Assembly (NCBI RefSeq): GCF_032118995.1
Contig: NC_092659.1
Location: forward strand, 14,750,177 to 14,814,176
Length of the DNA: 64,000 bases
From: Asterias amurensis
Lineage: Eukaryota; Echinodermata; Asteroidea; Forcipulatida; Asteriidae
Direction of reading: 5' to 3'
Shown: in pieces, positions 10,770-20,883 of the stretch
Layout: each line of letters opens with the position of its first letter
Position numbering within the stretch: the stretch's first letter is position 1
Made by a program: the position numbers and the translations under genes
Notes under the pieces: model-generated
The model's database searches: none
What the model was told of the DNA's origin: nothing
Seen by the model: only the letters and a program-made list of their open reading frames with translations

Positions 10770-11120
10770 AGGCAGTGGACACTATTGGTAATTACTCAAA
10801 ATAATTATTAGCACAAAACCTTACTTGTTAATGAGTAATGGGGAGCTGTTGATAGCATAATACACTGTGAGAAACGGCTCCCTCTGAAGTAACGTAGTTT
10901 TCGAGAAAGAAGTAATTTTCCATGAATTTGATTTCAAGACCTCAGATTTAGAATTTGAGGTCTCGAAATTAAGCATCTGAAAGCACACAGTTTTGTGACA
11001 AGGGTGTTTTTTCTTTTATTATTATCTTGCAACTCCAACGACCAATTGAGCTCAAATTTGCACAGGTTTGTTATTTCATGCATATTTGTTGAGATACACC
11101 AAGTGAGAAGACTGGTCTTT
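10766..11120 (+). mobile_element. TTAA-flanked MITE, family A copy 4, 3' end lost
   Basis: Begins in the TTAA that closes copy 3 and runs in the same orientation to AGAAGACTGGTCTTT, where a T-run replaces the right terminus. Head-to-tail sharing of one TTAA suggests insertion of one copy at the border of the other. Confidence 0.85.
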
Positions 11121-11492
11121 TTTTTTGCTTTTTAAGAATAAATATTACTTCTTCTCACTAGCCACTTTTACTACAAGTTATTTATCGGACAAATAAAAAA
11201 CAGTAATGTAAGCATAGACTGAAATACAGGAGTAATAGTACAGCTTATACGTCTGCAAACAATTTCATCTGAAAGCAGACTTTATCAATCTTAACAGTTT
11301 TACATGTTAGTTTAAATAATTCTGGATTGTCTTCTCTTATATTTTAGACTACCGTAGTTTCCTGCGTATAAGACACATGTTTTTTATCCGACATTGAAAG
11401 GCCCTAAACAAATCACTGCGCCTTATGTAACGATGCGCCTATTTGATATCAGTGACCCCTCATGTGTTGATGGACAATTAGTAAATGGGACG

Positions 11493-11945
11493 AGGGGTTG
11501 ATTTCACAAAGAGTTGGGACTAGTCCTTACTTTGGACTAGTCCAAGAAGATATTAAAAACTTAAGGCTAACTTGAGATAAGACTAGTCTTAAAGGCAGTG
11601 GACATTATTGGTAATTACTCAAAATAATTATTACCATAAAACCTTACTTGGTAACAAGTAATGGGGAGAGGTTGATGGTATAAAACATTGTGAGAAACAG
11701 CACCCTCTGAAGTGCCATAGTTTTCGAGAAAAAAGTAAATTTCCACGAATTTGATTTCGAGACCTCAGATTTAGAACTTGAGGTCACGAAATAGATCATC
11801 TAAAAGCACACAACTTCCAATTGAGCTCAAATTTTCACAGGTTTGTTATTTTATGCATATGTTGAGATACACCAAGTGAGAAGACTTTTCTTTGACAATT
11901 ACCAATAGTGTCCACTGCCTTAAACTCTTTGTGAAATTATCTCTT
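11493..11945. mobile_element. MITE family B copy 2, interrupted by a family A insertion
   Basis: GGGGTTGATTTCACAAAGAG at the left and ACTCTTTGTGAAATTATCTC at the right are the two ends of one family B element, split by the family A copy at 11589-11923. The uninterrupted relative at 347-488 gives the empty-site sequence. Confidence 0.85.
11589..11923 (+). mobile_element. TTAA-flanked MITE, family A copy 5, nested in family B
   Basis: Flanked on both sides by TTAA (11589-11592 and 11920-11923). The left flank GACTAGTC and right flank CTCTTTGTGAAAT join, apart from one extra A, to the uninterrupted GACTAGTCTTAACTCTTTG of the copy at 347-488. This shows target choice and duplication directly. 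Confidence 0.9.
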
Positions 11946-12017
11946 GGCGAGCCTGTGTATGAAAGTCTGTCACGTTGTGGCTTATACTGCGATGTGCCAT
12001 ATATGTTTCGATTTTAT

Positions 12018-12258
12018 GGGTGCGTTCGATTAGCTTCCCTGGGTCGACCCCAATCTGCCCCGGTACATTTGAATGTCTTTGATGTCATTCCAGGGGCTCA
12101 GCCCCAAGTGCCCTGCTTGTGGAACAGGTCCCTTGGGGCTGGCCTGAGGTGAATGACGTCACCACGAGAGGGCGAGTGATCGTTAGATTAGCTCTTGTCA
12201 GGGGCTCACCCGAATGAGCACCGTGGGGTAGACATAGGGAAGCGAATCGAACGCACCC
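12018..12258. mobile_element. Palindromic MITE, family L (GGGTGCGTTCGATTAGCTTCC) copy 1
   Basis: Inverted ends GGGTGCGTTCGATTAGCTTC and GAAGCGAATCGAACGCACCC. The interior is GC-richer and carries CAGGGGCTCA/TGAGCCCCTG words that recur in the copy at 63506-63752. Confidence 0.75.
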
Positions 12259-12789
12259 AATGTTATTTGGCAATTTTTAGGGTACTGGGAGTGCCCACTA
12301 ATGGCCAAGCACCTTATATGCAGAAAATTACGGTACTATTAAATTATTTTATGGCGTAGCTTTCTGCCGAGATTTGTTGGCATCGCTGTTCACAGTTTAG
12401 TTACCTCTATCTCCGTGGTTGGAGACAGATATGTCAAGTTGTGGATGAAAGGCTTAACTTCATGGAACTGCATGCTTGCTGCAAAATTCTGCGCTTGCCG
12501 ACCAGGGCTTGGGTTTTTAACACTAGACCCACAGGTCCCGAGACCAGTGGTTTTAGTGTTAGACCAGTAAACTCATGACAGACAATGTTGTGTTTCAATA
12601 TTGACTAAACAATACATGTACCTTAAATTTTAAACTGATCAAATTCTTCAAATGTTCGCTTTGGAGTCTTATAAATACATTTCAATTCTATTGATTAATG
12701 AAGTATACTTGATACCCGAAAAGACAGATAAGACAAATCTTTTGTTACATATGTCTTAAAGCTCAACTATTGATTCATTAAAAAACAGT
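12259..12789. other. Non-coding stretch
   Basis: AT-rich, nothing recognised. Confidence 0.4.
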
Positions 12790-12943
12790 GGGTGCGTTCG
12801 TTTAGCTTCCCTGGGTTGACCCCGGTGTGTGGCGGTTTTTACTTCCAGGACGAACGTGGGTAACTATCTGCACACGTTCGTCCTGGGAAAAAGAAACGCC
12901 ACACACCGGGGTCGACCCAGGGAAGCTAAACGAACGCACCCAC
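12790..12943. mobile_element. Near-perfect hairpin MITE, family L copy 2
   Basis: About 154 bp that fold almost completely on themselves: GGGTGCGTTCGTTTAGCTTC .. GAAGCTAAACGAACGCACCC, with internal pairs CGGTGTGTGGCG/CGCCACACACCG and CCAGGACGAACGTG/CACGTTCGTCCTGG. Non-coding. Confidence 0.85.
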
Positions 12944-13296
12944 TAACATGCATATTTTCAGGACCCCTGAAGTTTTGTTTCATTTTGATTCTGATCTTGG
13001 ACAAACAATTTGCAGTCCAGTAAACATTTTGAGCTCCCAAAAATGCAACCACTGCAGCTACCAATAAAATCAGACGCTTTAGCCGGTGCCAATCCCTTTG
13101 TTATGTTTTACAAATTATGGTGGTACCTTTCTTTGTTTGTCTTATGAACATTGCTGTGTATGTTAGGGTGCCAGATGAGCATCGTTTTCGTCTGGTACCC
13201 CACAGCCCTCTTACATTATTTTAGAGGTAAATGAAGAAGGCAACCAGTCTATTGTTTGGCACGAGGAGATGTGTACATGTGGATCCTAACAAATCT

Positions 13297-13545
13297 GGGC
13301 CCAATTTCATGGCTCTGCTTACCACCGAATTCTGCACTTACGATCACGATTCCCCGCTTACGTGCAAGCGCCGAATTTCTGCGCTAGTCTTGTAAGCGTA
13401 GAATGTCTAGTAAAGTGGAGTTCGCACGCACAGAAGCCCAAATTCGCCACTAACCCTGAAATACGCTTGCCGTAAGCACAGAATTCCCTGCTTCCGTAAG
13501 CGCTGATTCCTTGCTTACGGTAAGCAAAGCCATGAAATTGGGCCC
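13297..13545. mobile_element. Palindromic MITE, family I copy 2
   Basis: Perfect GGGCCCAATTTCATGGCTCT and GCCATGAAATTGGGCCC ends with a GTAAGCG/CGCTTAC-rich interior. Confidence 0.85.
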
Positions 13546-13794
13546 TGTACATGTACATTGTAGATAGATATATTGGAAACATTTATTAAACTATTGTCTA
13601 TGATTATGAGATTCATATTGTAACATGACCTTGTTGTCTGAATTATTTCCTCATTTCCAGTTTGTGATGTTGGGGTCTTCTTATCTTGCACAATGACTTG
13701 CTTTGGTGCAATTTACCATGCTTTCATCTGAATTCCTCAGACTACAGACACAGAATTGATTTGCCAAATGGTTGGGAAAAGCTTTTGTATAACA

Positions 13795-14034
13795 ACCTTA
13801 TGGCTTTACTTACCATAAGCAAGGAATCGGCGCTTACGGAAGCAGGGAACTCTGTGCTTACGGCAAGCTTATTTCACGGGTTAGCGAGGAATTTGGGCTT
13901 CTGCACGTGCGTACACCACGTTACTAGGCATTCTATGCTTTCAGGCTAGCGCAGAAATTTGGTGCTTGCACGTAAGCGGGAAATCGTGATCGTAAGCGCA
14001 GAGTTCTGCGGTAAGCAGAGCCATGAAATTAGGC
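13795..14034. mobile_element. Palindromic MITE, family I copy 3, left end decayed
   Basis: The interior matches copies 1, 2 and 4. The right end reads AGCAGAGCCATGAAATTAGG and the left end TATGGCTTTACTTACC. Confidence 0.7.
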
Positions 14035-14427
14035 AAAGACGAGCAGACCATAGCACCATTGTGCCATACACATTCATTCAAAATTACGAATTGGTGTTTG
14101 CCTTCCCTTATGTTACTATATATTGAGGGAAAGCTTGCCCTGAACCATGTGATGTTGCAACTGTCTCTTCACTCTGAACCAAGTCGTACCAGACATTCAA
14201 ACCTACATGTATCTCGCAAAATTGCTTGTTCTGTGCTTGTTGGTACGATGTTTTCCCTACCCCCCCCCCCCCCCCCTCAATGGCTGGTCTTTTAAGACGA
14301 GCGTGTGCCCATGAATTAAATGTTTGTGAACAATGAGGAAAACAGTGCAAGTACTAACATTGAGAAAGCATAAGTTTATTTAAACAAAGTCCTAAATCCA
14401 TGTGATATCGGACCCTCATTAAAAGCA

Positions 14428-14770
14428 TTAAAGATGCTGTGTCAGATTTTTGGCCGATTTGACCAAAAAATTTTGATTTAAAATTCAATCAATAGGTATT
14501 TTTATGGGGGTCGAGAAATTTAAAAGCTTTCATTTGAGCCATTGTTCGAGAAAGTCCACTAATTATTATAGTAGCAGTGAAATAAAGTGTTAAAAATTAG
14601 TTTTTGTCGAGATCCAGACAATATATCACGTGACCAGTTCTTATGTGTTTTGTAAGTAACGTTTTTAGTTTTTGTCATGGTTCCTGACCATTAAAAGGAA
14701 AGGTTTAACTTTTTTTCGTTAGAGTGAGTGATACTCTTTGAAATACCATTCACTTGCTAACTGTAGCAGA
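14428..14770. mobile_element. TTAA MITE, family G copy 1 (left arm), truncated
   Basis: Starts TTAAAGATGCTGTGTCAGAT and follows the family G interior to ACCATTCACTT, where it is joined to a different repeat by the left-arm deletion. The complete partner is at 19955-20336. Confidence 0.75.
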
Positions 14771-14963
14771 AATATTTGCTTAAACTTTAGTGTATTTCAC
14801 AGGTTAGCAGAAAAATTGGGCGCCCATATTACGTGTTTACTGTGGATTTGCATTGTGACATCATTTATTTTTGTGTGGTAAGCACCGGAAGGTTAGCATG
14901 CCTTTTCGTGTGCCTACGGTTAGCAGCGCTATGAAATACAAACTGCTATGAAATTGGGCCCCG
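14770..14963. mobile_element. GGGCCCAATTTCATAGCGCTG MITE (subfamily J), left-arm truncated copy
   Basis: Contains TTCACAGGTTAGCAGAAAAATTGGGC and ends CTATGAAATTGGGCCCC. The full right-arm partner is at 19430-19711. Confidence 0.7.
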
Positions 14964-15177
14964 ACGTTAAACTATTGGTGCCATTCCTTTTACAGCAATC
15001 AATCAATCAATCAATCATTGTGCATTTGTAGAGTGCAACCACTAGTCTCTTTCAGTAACACCAACAATCAATATTACTTTTCCAATTGTCGATACCGTGG
15101 ATTCCTTTGAGTACTTCTGTTGGGTGCAAACTTAAAACCAGCTCAAGTTTTAAAGCGGGTCATGGTGTTTTAAAACA

Positions 15178-15427
15178 GGGCCCAATTTCATGGCTCTGCT
15201 AACCGCCGAATTCTGTGCTTACGATCACGATTCCCCACGCTTACGTGCAAGAAGCAAATTTCTGCGCTAGCCTTGTGAGCATAGAATGCCTAGTAACGCG
15301 GAGTACGCACGCGCAGAACCCCAAATTCGCCGCTAACCCGTGAAATACGCTTGCCGTAAGCACAGAATTCCCTGCTTCCGTAAGTGGCGATTCTGTGCTT
15401 ACGGTAAGCAGAGCCATGAAGTTGGGC
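15178..15427. mobile_element. Palindromic MITE, family I copy 4, specific to the left arm
   Basis: GGGCCCAATTTCATGGCTCT to CAGAGCCATGAAGTTGGGC. The right arm lacks this element at the equivalent place, so it inserted after the inverted duplication or was lost from the right. Confidence 0.8.
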
Positions 15428-15594
15428 ACAGGTAACTTCACTGTGCTCAATAAACCCTATCGACTTTTCACTTTTAGTTTTACAAACTCATTGTTTGTTT
15501 GGTTGCTTCGCAGTAACAAACCAACATGTCATACTTCGAGTCACAACCAAATTTCCTTATATTTTTGTACAAAGAAAACACTAAAGAATTTACT

Positions 15595-15850
15595 AAAGTG
15601 GGACACGAACTAACGACCTCCAAGTTAACGTGTCCGCACTCGACCAACAGAGCTATCTTGGCCTATGCTGGCAGTTTCCCTATTTTGTCCATATCTTTGT
15701 TGGGGGGGGGGGGGGGGTGGGTATAACCGTTTACTGCAGTGCAGCCAGGGATCACACCCAAATTAAGACACCGTACAACCTGGGAAGCGGCAGCCAGGGG
15801 ATCACCTTTGAAGGAGATTCAACTTTTTATTTCAGATGTTTACATTATAC
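15595..15850 (-). mobile_element. tRNA-derived SINE, family M, left-arm copy with poly-G
   Basis: Minus-strand head CCAAGATAGCTCTGTTGGTCGAGTG.., followed by the family M body interrupted by a poly-G tract at about 15701. Its mirror copy in the right arm is at 18935-19205. Confidence 0.75.
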
Positions 15851-15884
15851 ACCACAAAGGAAACTGACTGGGTAAATTTTGTAA

Positions 15885-16190
15885 ATGACTTGGGACTCGA
15901 ACCAACAACCTCCGGACTAACATGCCGGCGCTCTACCAACTGAGCTATCTAGCCCTAAGTTGACGATCCCCTGGCTGCCTCTTCCCAGGTATCGTAACTT
16001 CGGTGTGATCCCTGGCTACATGACGGCAGTTAATGGTTGCATGGCTTCTGAACAGCAACCCTCGAACAAAGATATTGACAAAATAGAGAAACAGCCAAAA
16101 TAGGGTTAGATAGCTCAGTTGGTTGAGCGCCGGCGCGTTAATCTGGAAGTCATTGGTTTGAGTCCCATCCTAAAACTTGAGGGTAAAAAA
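15885..16190. mobile_element. Two family M SINE heads facing outwards (left arm)
   Basis: A minus-strand tRNA-like head (about 15893-15955) is followed by a plus-strand SINE whose body (GATCCCCTGGCTGCC..) leads into a plus-strand head (GGGTTAGATAGCTCAGTTGG) at about 16106-16180. The same outward-facing pair recurs mirrored at 18597-18885. Confidence 0.75.
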
Positions 16191-16196
16191 ACTCAC

Positions 16197-16500
16197 AAAG
16201 AGTCACTCTTTATAGCATTCATTACATGTTTGAGTTTAGCCAAGGCCACCAGTCTTCTATCTTGCCATTGTCGTCTCTCCTGTAGTTGATCAAAGTGAAA
16301 TCTTGCAGCACTTTCTGCAAAACTTCCATCACTTTTTTTCTACCTTGAAGGTTGGAGATGGTCCAAATGATGAAGTGACTCTGTTGATAGTGGCACCGTG
16401 ACGTTCCATGTAGTTGGCTGTACCTGAACGAGTTAAACACATTATCAAGTGTCAGATTGTTAACCAGAAAACCTCGATTTTTTTAAAGACTTTTGCATAT
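16197..16500 (-). pseudogene. Left-arm counterpart of the 146-codon frame, frameshifted
   Basis: On the minus strand this matches 18200-18510 closely (GTCACGGTGCCACTATCAAC, CATTTGGACCATCTCCAACC). The A-run after GTAGAAAAA is longer by one base than in the right arm, which shifts the frame and brings in TGA. The encoded segment is therefore broken in this copy. Confidence 0.6.
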
Positions 16501-16860
16501 CTTGTTCGACCTTCAAGGTTACAAGGTATTATTGGATATCCTGCCGAGTGAGCGCAGCGCAGTGACTAGACAGTGTAGTGTTTGCTTACCTTCCTTGCGA
16601 TCAATTCTAGTTTGTACCCACAGAAATGGCGAAAGTTCTGCCAAAAAAGTGAAGAAATTATGAACAAATTCAAAGTTTCAGAACTGAAGTTGAGCTGATC
16701 TGCTAGCTTTAGTGGTATTCGTGTTGACATGCATGACATGTGGACTGTGTTTTTAATTATTGCACCTACACAAACAAATGAGGGCACTATGCTGGTTTAA
16801 CGGTGGTATTTTGTTTGCAGGTGAAAAATTAACGGTTGTGTTAAATACCGCCCTCTTACG

Positions 16861-17061
16861 TGTGGACAACTGCTGCTTTATGATTGGTCTGTTGTGCATA
16901 AGTTAATAACCAAGCTTTATGATTGGTCTGTTAAGCGTAAGCTTACGCGCAACAGACTAATCATAAAGCAGCAGTTGTTCTCTTAATAACCAAGCTTTAT
17001 GATTGGTCTGTTACGCGTAAGCTTACGCGCAACAGACCAATCATAAAGCAGCAGTTGTTCT
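16861..17061. repeat. Centre of the giant palindrome: two tandem hairpins
   Basis: A hairpin-forming unit, GCTTTATGATTGGTCTGTTA followed by a GTAAGCTTAC centre and the complementary arm CAGACTAATCATAAAGC, occurs twice head-to-tail (about 16914-16968 and 16993-17047), separated by AGCAGTTGTTCTCTTAATAACC. The outer arms meet here. Non-coding. Confidence 0.85.
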
Positions 17062-17520
17062 CACGTAAGAGGGCGGTATTTAACACACCCGTTAATTTTT
17101 CACCTGCAAACAAAATACCACCGTTAAACCAGCATAGCGCCCTCATTTTTTTGTGTTGGTGCAATAATTAAAAACTAAACACAGTCCACATGTCATGCAT
17201 GTCAACACGTAGACCACTCAACTAGCAGCTCAGCTCAACTTCAGTTCTGGAACCTTGAATTTGTTCATAATTTCTTCACTTTTTTGGCAGAACTTTCACC
17301 ATTTCTGTTGGTACAAACTACCATCTCTTCAAGAGGGAATCCCAAACTAGAATTGATCGAAAGGAAGGTAAGCAAACACTGTCACTGCGCTGCGCTCACT
17401 CGGTAGGCAGAGATCCAATAATAATACCTTGTTGAAGGTCGAAGGCTTATCTTTTATCGCGATTCAGAACCGCAATGTATTGTAGGTAGGCAGAGGGGTC
17501 AAAACATAGAGTTATATATA

Positions 17521-17971
17521 TAAGAACTAGAGGGCCCACTGGATTGCATTTTGTTGTCGACCCCAACCAGAAACATTGGTCATCGGTTGAGCATTTTTGC
17601 GTGTTCAGTTGAGCGCTGTGATTATGCAGTTCAGACCATGCCAACCGATAACCGATTAAGACTCGGTTGGACTTTGGTTGGGGTCGCCAAAACACACCCT
17701 AGGCCTAATATGCGACCCGGCATGTGCTCATGCGGCCATTTTGTAAATTGACAAAACAGCATCGCATAGCTTGTGTTCACATGTCCGGTGTGTGGCCATT
17801 TTGCAAGTTGACAAAACAGCATCGCGTAGCGTTATCAACACACACTCTCCCAAGTGTACTTAATAATATTCAAACGCTCAAATAAAATGGCTCGCATGTC
17901 TCCTTGTGACATTGTGGTCCCATCGCATTTGTACGTGCAAGCAGCATCACCAGTGGGCCCTCTAGTTCTTA
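17521..17971. mobile_element. 451-bp element with perfect 22-bp terminal inverted repeats
   Basis: Left end TAAGAACTAGAGGGCCCACT.. and right end ..AGTGGGCCCTCTAGTTCTTA are exact complements over 22 bp. Inside, a segment around GGCCATTTTG..GACAAAACAGCATCGC is duplicated in tandem (about 17731 and 17793). It lies in the part of the right arm that has no left-arm partner. Confidence 0.8.
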
Positions 17972-18068
17972 ATCTTATATACTATGGGTCTTAATAGACC
18001 ATGTAACTGGGGGCTAGATTCCTTTTTTCAAAATTTTGAATAGCATCAGTTATTGATATTAATTTAGC

Positions 18069-18509
18069 ATGTTTCCTCATAATATGTGGGGTACAGTGTA
18101 TGTAATTTTGGACCATCTTAAAGTAATTCATCTCAACGCCGAGGGTAAGAACTATCAACAACAAAAAACACAAGACATACTTTTTGGCCCTCCTCGTGAA
18201 CAAGATATGCAAAAGTCTTTAAAAAAATCAAGGCTTTCTGGTAAACAATCTGACACTGATAAATGTTTAACTCGTTCAGGTACAGCCAACTGCATGGAAC
18301 GTCACGGTGCCACTATCAACAGAGTCACTTCATCATTTGGACCATCTCCAACCTTTAAGGTAGAAAAACGTGATGAAATTTTTGCAGAAAGTGCTGCAAG
18401 ATTTCACTTTGATCAACTACAGGAGAGACGACAATGGCAAGTTAGAAGGCTGGTGGCCTTGGCTAAACTCAAACATGTAATAAATGCTATAAAGAGTGAC
18501 TCTTTGTGA
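18069..18509 (+). CDS. 146-codon open frame in the right arm, unidentified
   Basis: ATG at 18069 to TGA at 18507. The product is hydrophilic and basic. Its C-terminal third (about residues 100-146) is rich in Arg, Glu, Gln and Ala (FHFDQLQERRQWQVRRLVAL) and looks helical. I do not recognise a family. From about codon 45 onward the sequence is also present in the left arm, broken by a one-base insertion. It could be a fragment of a host gene caught in the duplication, a transposon remnant, or chance. The length and the biased, helix-like composition argue mildly against chance. The first 40 codons lie in right-arm-only sequence. Confidence 0.3.
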   Translation: MFPHNMWGTVYVILDHLKVIHLNAEGKNYQQQKTQDILFGPPREQDMQKSLKKSRLSGKQSDTDKCLTRSGTANCMERHGATINRVTSSFGPSPTFKVEKRDEIFAESAARFHFDQLQERRQWQVRRLVALAKLKHVINAIKSDSL

Positions 18510-18589
18510 GTTTTACCCTATACTCCACAAGGGAAACTGACTGGGTAAACTGTTTAAATGACTTGGCGTTCGAACAAAGAAATATTTAC

Positions 18590-18890
18590 TGGGATAGGAT
18601 GGGACTCAAACCAATGACTACCGGATTAACGCGCCGGCACTCAACCAACTGAGCTATCTAACCCTATTTTGGCTGTTTCTCTATTTTGTCAATATCTTTG
18701 TTCGAGGGTTGCTGGTCAGAAGCCATGCAACCATTAACTGCCGTCGTGTAGCCAGGGATCACACCGAAGTTACGACACCTGGGAAGGGGCAGCCAGGGGA
18801 TCGTCAACATGGGGCTAGATAGCTCAGTTGGTAGAGCGCCGGCATGTTAATCTGGAGGTCGTTGGTTCGAGTCCCACTCTAGTAAATTTT
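18590..18890. mobile_element. Two family M SINE heads facing outwards (right arm)
   Basis: Minus-strand head at about 18597-18665, body to about 18810, plus-strand head GGGCTAGATAGCTCAGTTGG at about 18813-18883. This mirrors 15885-16190. Confidence 0.8.
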
Positions 18891-18934
18891 TATTTGTTCA
18901 CCCCAAATCATTTACAAAATTTACCCAGTCAGTT

Positions 18935-19205
18935 TCCTTTGTGGTGTATAATGTAAACATCTGAAATATAAAGTGGAATCTCCTTCAAAGGTGATCCCCT
19001 GGCTGCCGCTTCCCAGGTTGTACGGTGTCTTAATTTGGGTGTGATCCCTGGCTGCACTGCAGTAAACGGTTATACCCACCCCCCCCCCCCCCCCCCAACA
19101 AAGATATGGACAAAATAGGGAAACTGCCAGCATAGGCCAAGATAGCTCTGTTGGTCGAGTGCGGACGCGTTAACTTGGAGGTCGTTGGTTCGTGTCCCAC
19201 TTTAG
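18935..19205 (+). mobile_element. tRNA-derived SINE, family M, right-arm copy with poly-C
   Basis: Body GATCCCCTGGCTGCCGCTTC, poly-C at 19080-19096, then a plus-strand head (AGATAGCTCTGTTGGTCGAG). It is the mirror of 15595-15850, including the homopolymer. Confidence 0.75.
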
Positions 19206-19429
19206 TAAATTCTTTAGTATTTTCTTTGTACACAAATTTAAGGAAATTTAGTTGTGACTCGAAGTATGACATGTTGGTTTGTTACTGCGAAACAACCAGA
19301 GAAACAATGAGTTACGGTTGTTTGAGCACAATGAAGTTACCTGGGCCTAGAGTGGTTGCACTCTACAAATGCACAATGATTGATTGATTGATTGATTGCT
19401 GTAAAATGAAAAGCACCAATAGTTTAACA

Positions 19430-19711
19430 GGGCCCAATTTCATGGCTCTGCTTAGCGGCGATTTTGTGCTTACTGTGCAATTTCTATTTCATAGCGCTGC
19501 TAACCGTAGGCACGCGAAAAGGCATGCTAACCTTCTGGTGCTTACCACACAAAAATAAGTGACGTCACAATGCAAATCCACAGTAAACACGTAATATGGC
19601 CGCCCAATTTTTCTGCTAACCTGTGAAATCCACTAAGGCTTCAGCAAATGTTTCTGCTACAGTTAGCATGCAAATTTGCTTACAGTTAAGCAGCGCTATG
19701 AAATTGGGCCC
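19430..19711. mobile_element. GGGCCCAATTTCAT MITE (subfamily J), right arm
   Basis: GGGCCCAATTTCATGGCTCT to CAGCGCTATGAAATTGGGCCC, containing TTTCATAGCGCTGCTAACCG. The copy at 38321-38592 shares the interior (AAAATAA.TGACGTCACAA). Confidence 0.8.
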
Positions 19712-19954
19712 TTGTCTCAAATGACATCAGTAATTTATTACTTGTTATTTCTTTTACCTGCAATAATTAGTTCATACCTTGCAAAATGTCATGTAAATGT
19801 TGTTATAACCTCTAAAGGAATTTTTCGCACAAATCTAATTTAAAATGGTCAATGCTGGAAAGATTTGTCAATCTTATTTTAAATTAAAAAAAAGTTTATT
19901 AAATTAACCTGTTTTCAGTGTGTTTTAATCTTTTTTGAAGGAAGTTCATTCTGC

Positions 19955-20336
19955 TTAAAGATGCTATGTCAGATTTTTGGCCCCAAACATTAAAAAAAAG
20001 ATTTTTTTTGAGTGAATGGTATTTCAAAGAGTATCGCTCGCTCTAACGAAAAAAAAGTTAAACTGTTACTTTTAATGGTCAGGAACCATGACAAAAACTA
20101 AAAACGTTTCTTACAAAACACATAAGAACTGGTCACGTGATATATTGCCGGGATCTCGACAAAAACTAATTTTGAGCACTTTATTTCACTGATACTTATA
20201 ATTGGCAGACTTTTTCGAGCAATGGCTCAAATGAAAGCTTTTAACTTTCTCGACCCCCATCAAAATACCTATTGATGGAATATTAAATCAAAATATTTTG
20301 GTCAAAACGGCAACAAATCTGACATAGCATCTTTAA
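19955..20336. mobile_element. TTAA-flanked MITE, family G copy 2
   Basis: Complete: TTAAAGATGCTATGTCAGAT to ATCTGACATAGCATCTTTAA. The interior holds an imperfect hairpin and a conserved GGTCACGTGATATATTG. Confidence 0.85.
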
Positions 20337-20488
20337 TGCTTTTAATGAGGGTCCGATATCACATGGATTTAGGACTTTGTTTAAATAAACTTATGCTTTC
20401 TCAATGTTAGTACTTGCACTGTTTTCCTCATTGTTCACAAACATTTAATTCACGGGCACACGCTCGTCTTAAAAGACCAGCCATTGAG

Positions 20489-20883
20489 GTCTTAGATGTA
20501 GGACATCCATGCAGGAAATACTGACATTATTTCTAGACTGATTTTAGTGCAGCTCTATGAGATTGGCATTCTTTACTTAGGCCCTACGGTGGGAAAAATT
20601 AATCAGAACTAATTAACTTTTTTTGTACTATGTATAGGCTTTTTTGAATGAATATTTTGGGTTTTTTTATTCGGAAAAAGATAATTCGAACTTACGCAAA
20701 TGAATGAATTTAATGCATTTTTACCATGAACATTTCTGTTGGAAACACTTGAACAGGAAAAACACCCAGGTAAACATGAACGTTTGTGTTTTATACAAAG
20801 AGTATATTATTTTTTCATTGAAAATAATTGGTTTCATATGAACATGGGGGTAGAAATATTTAGACCTCCATGAAGAACTAGTG
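20489..20883. other. Non-coding stretch between palindrome and minisatellite
   Basis: AT-rich; nothing recognised. Confidence 0.4.

Larger units (their letters stand above)
14275..20488. repeat. 6.2-kb imperfect palindrome (giant inverted repeat)
   Basis: The left arm (about 14275-16860) is repeated in reverse complement in the right arm (about 17062-20488). Matching pairs include TCAATGGCTGGTCTTTTAAG at about 14276 with its complement ending at about 20487, CACATGGATTTAGGACTTTG, AATCAATCAATCA with TGATTGATTGATT, the SINE blocks, and GAGGGCGGTATTTAACAC. The arms have diverged. The right arm has an extra segment (about 17447-18195, containing a TIR element). The left arm has lost about 340 bp (equivalent to right 19672-20010) and gained a family I MITE at 15178-15427. 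Arms carry the same transposons at matching places, so the inverted duplication followed those insertions. Confidence 0.9.

Noticed and set aside
11589..11923. piggyBac as the source of the TTAA elements
   Set aside because: Ends begin AG rather than the CCC I know for piggyBac, so I favour a Kolobok-like origin but leave it open.
18813..18883. Possible functional tRNA genes (tRNA-like sequences with intact A and B boxes)
   Set aside because: T-stem and acceptor-stem mismatches, many dispersed diverged copies, and a conserved non-tRNA body attached to each point to a SINE head.
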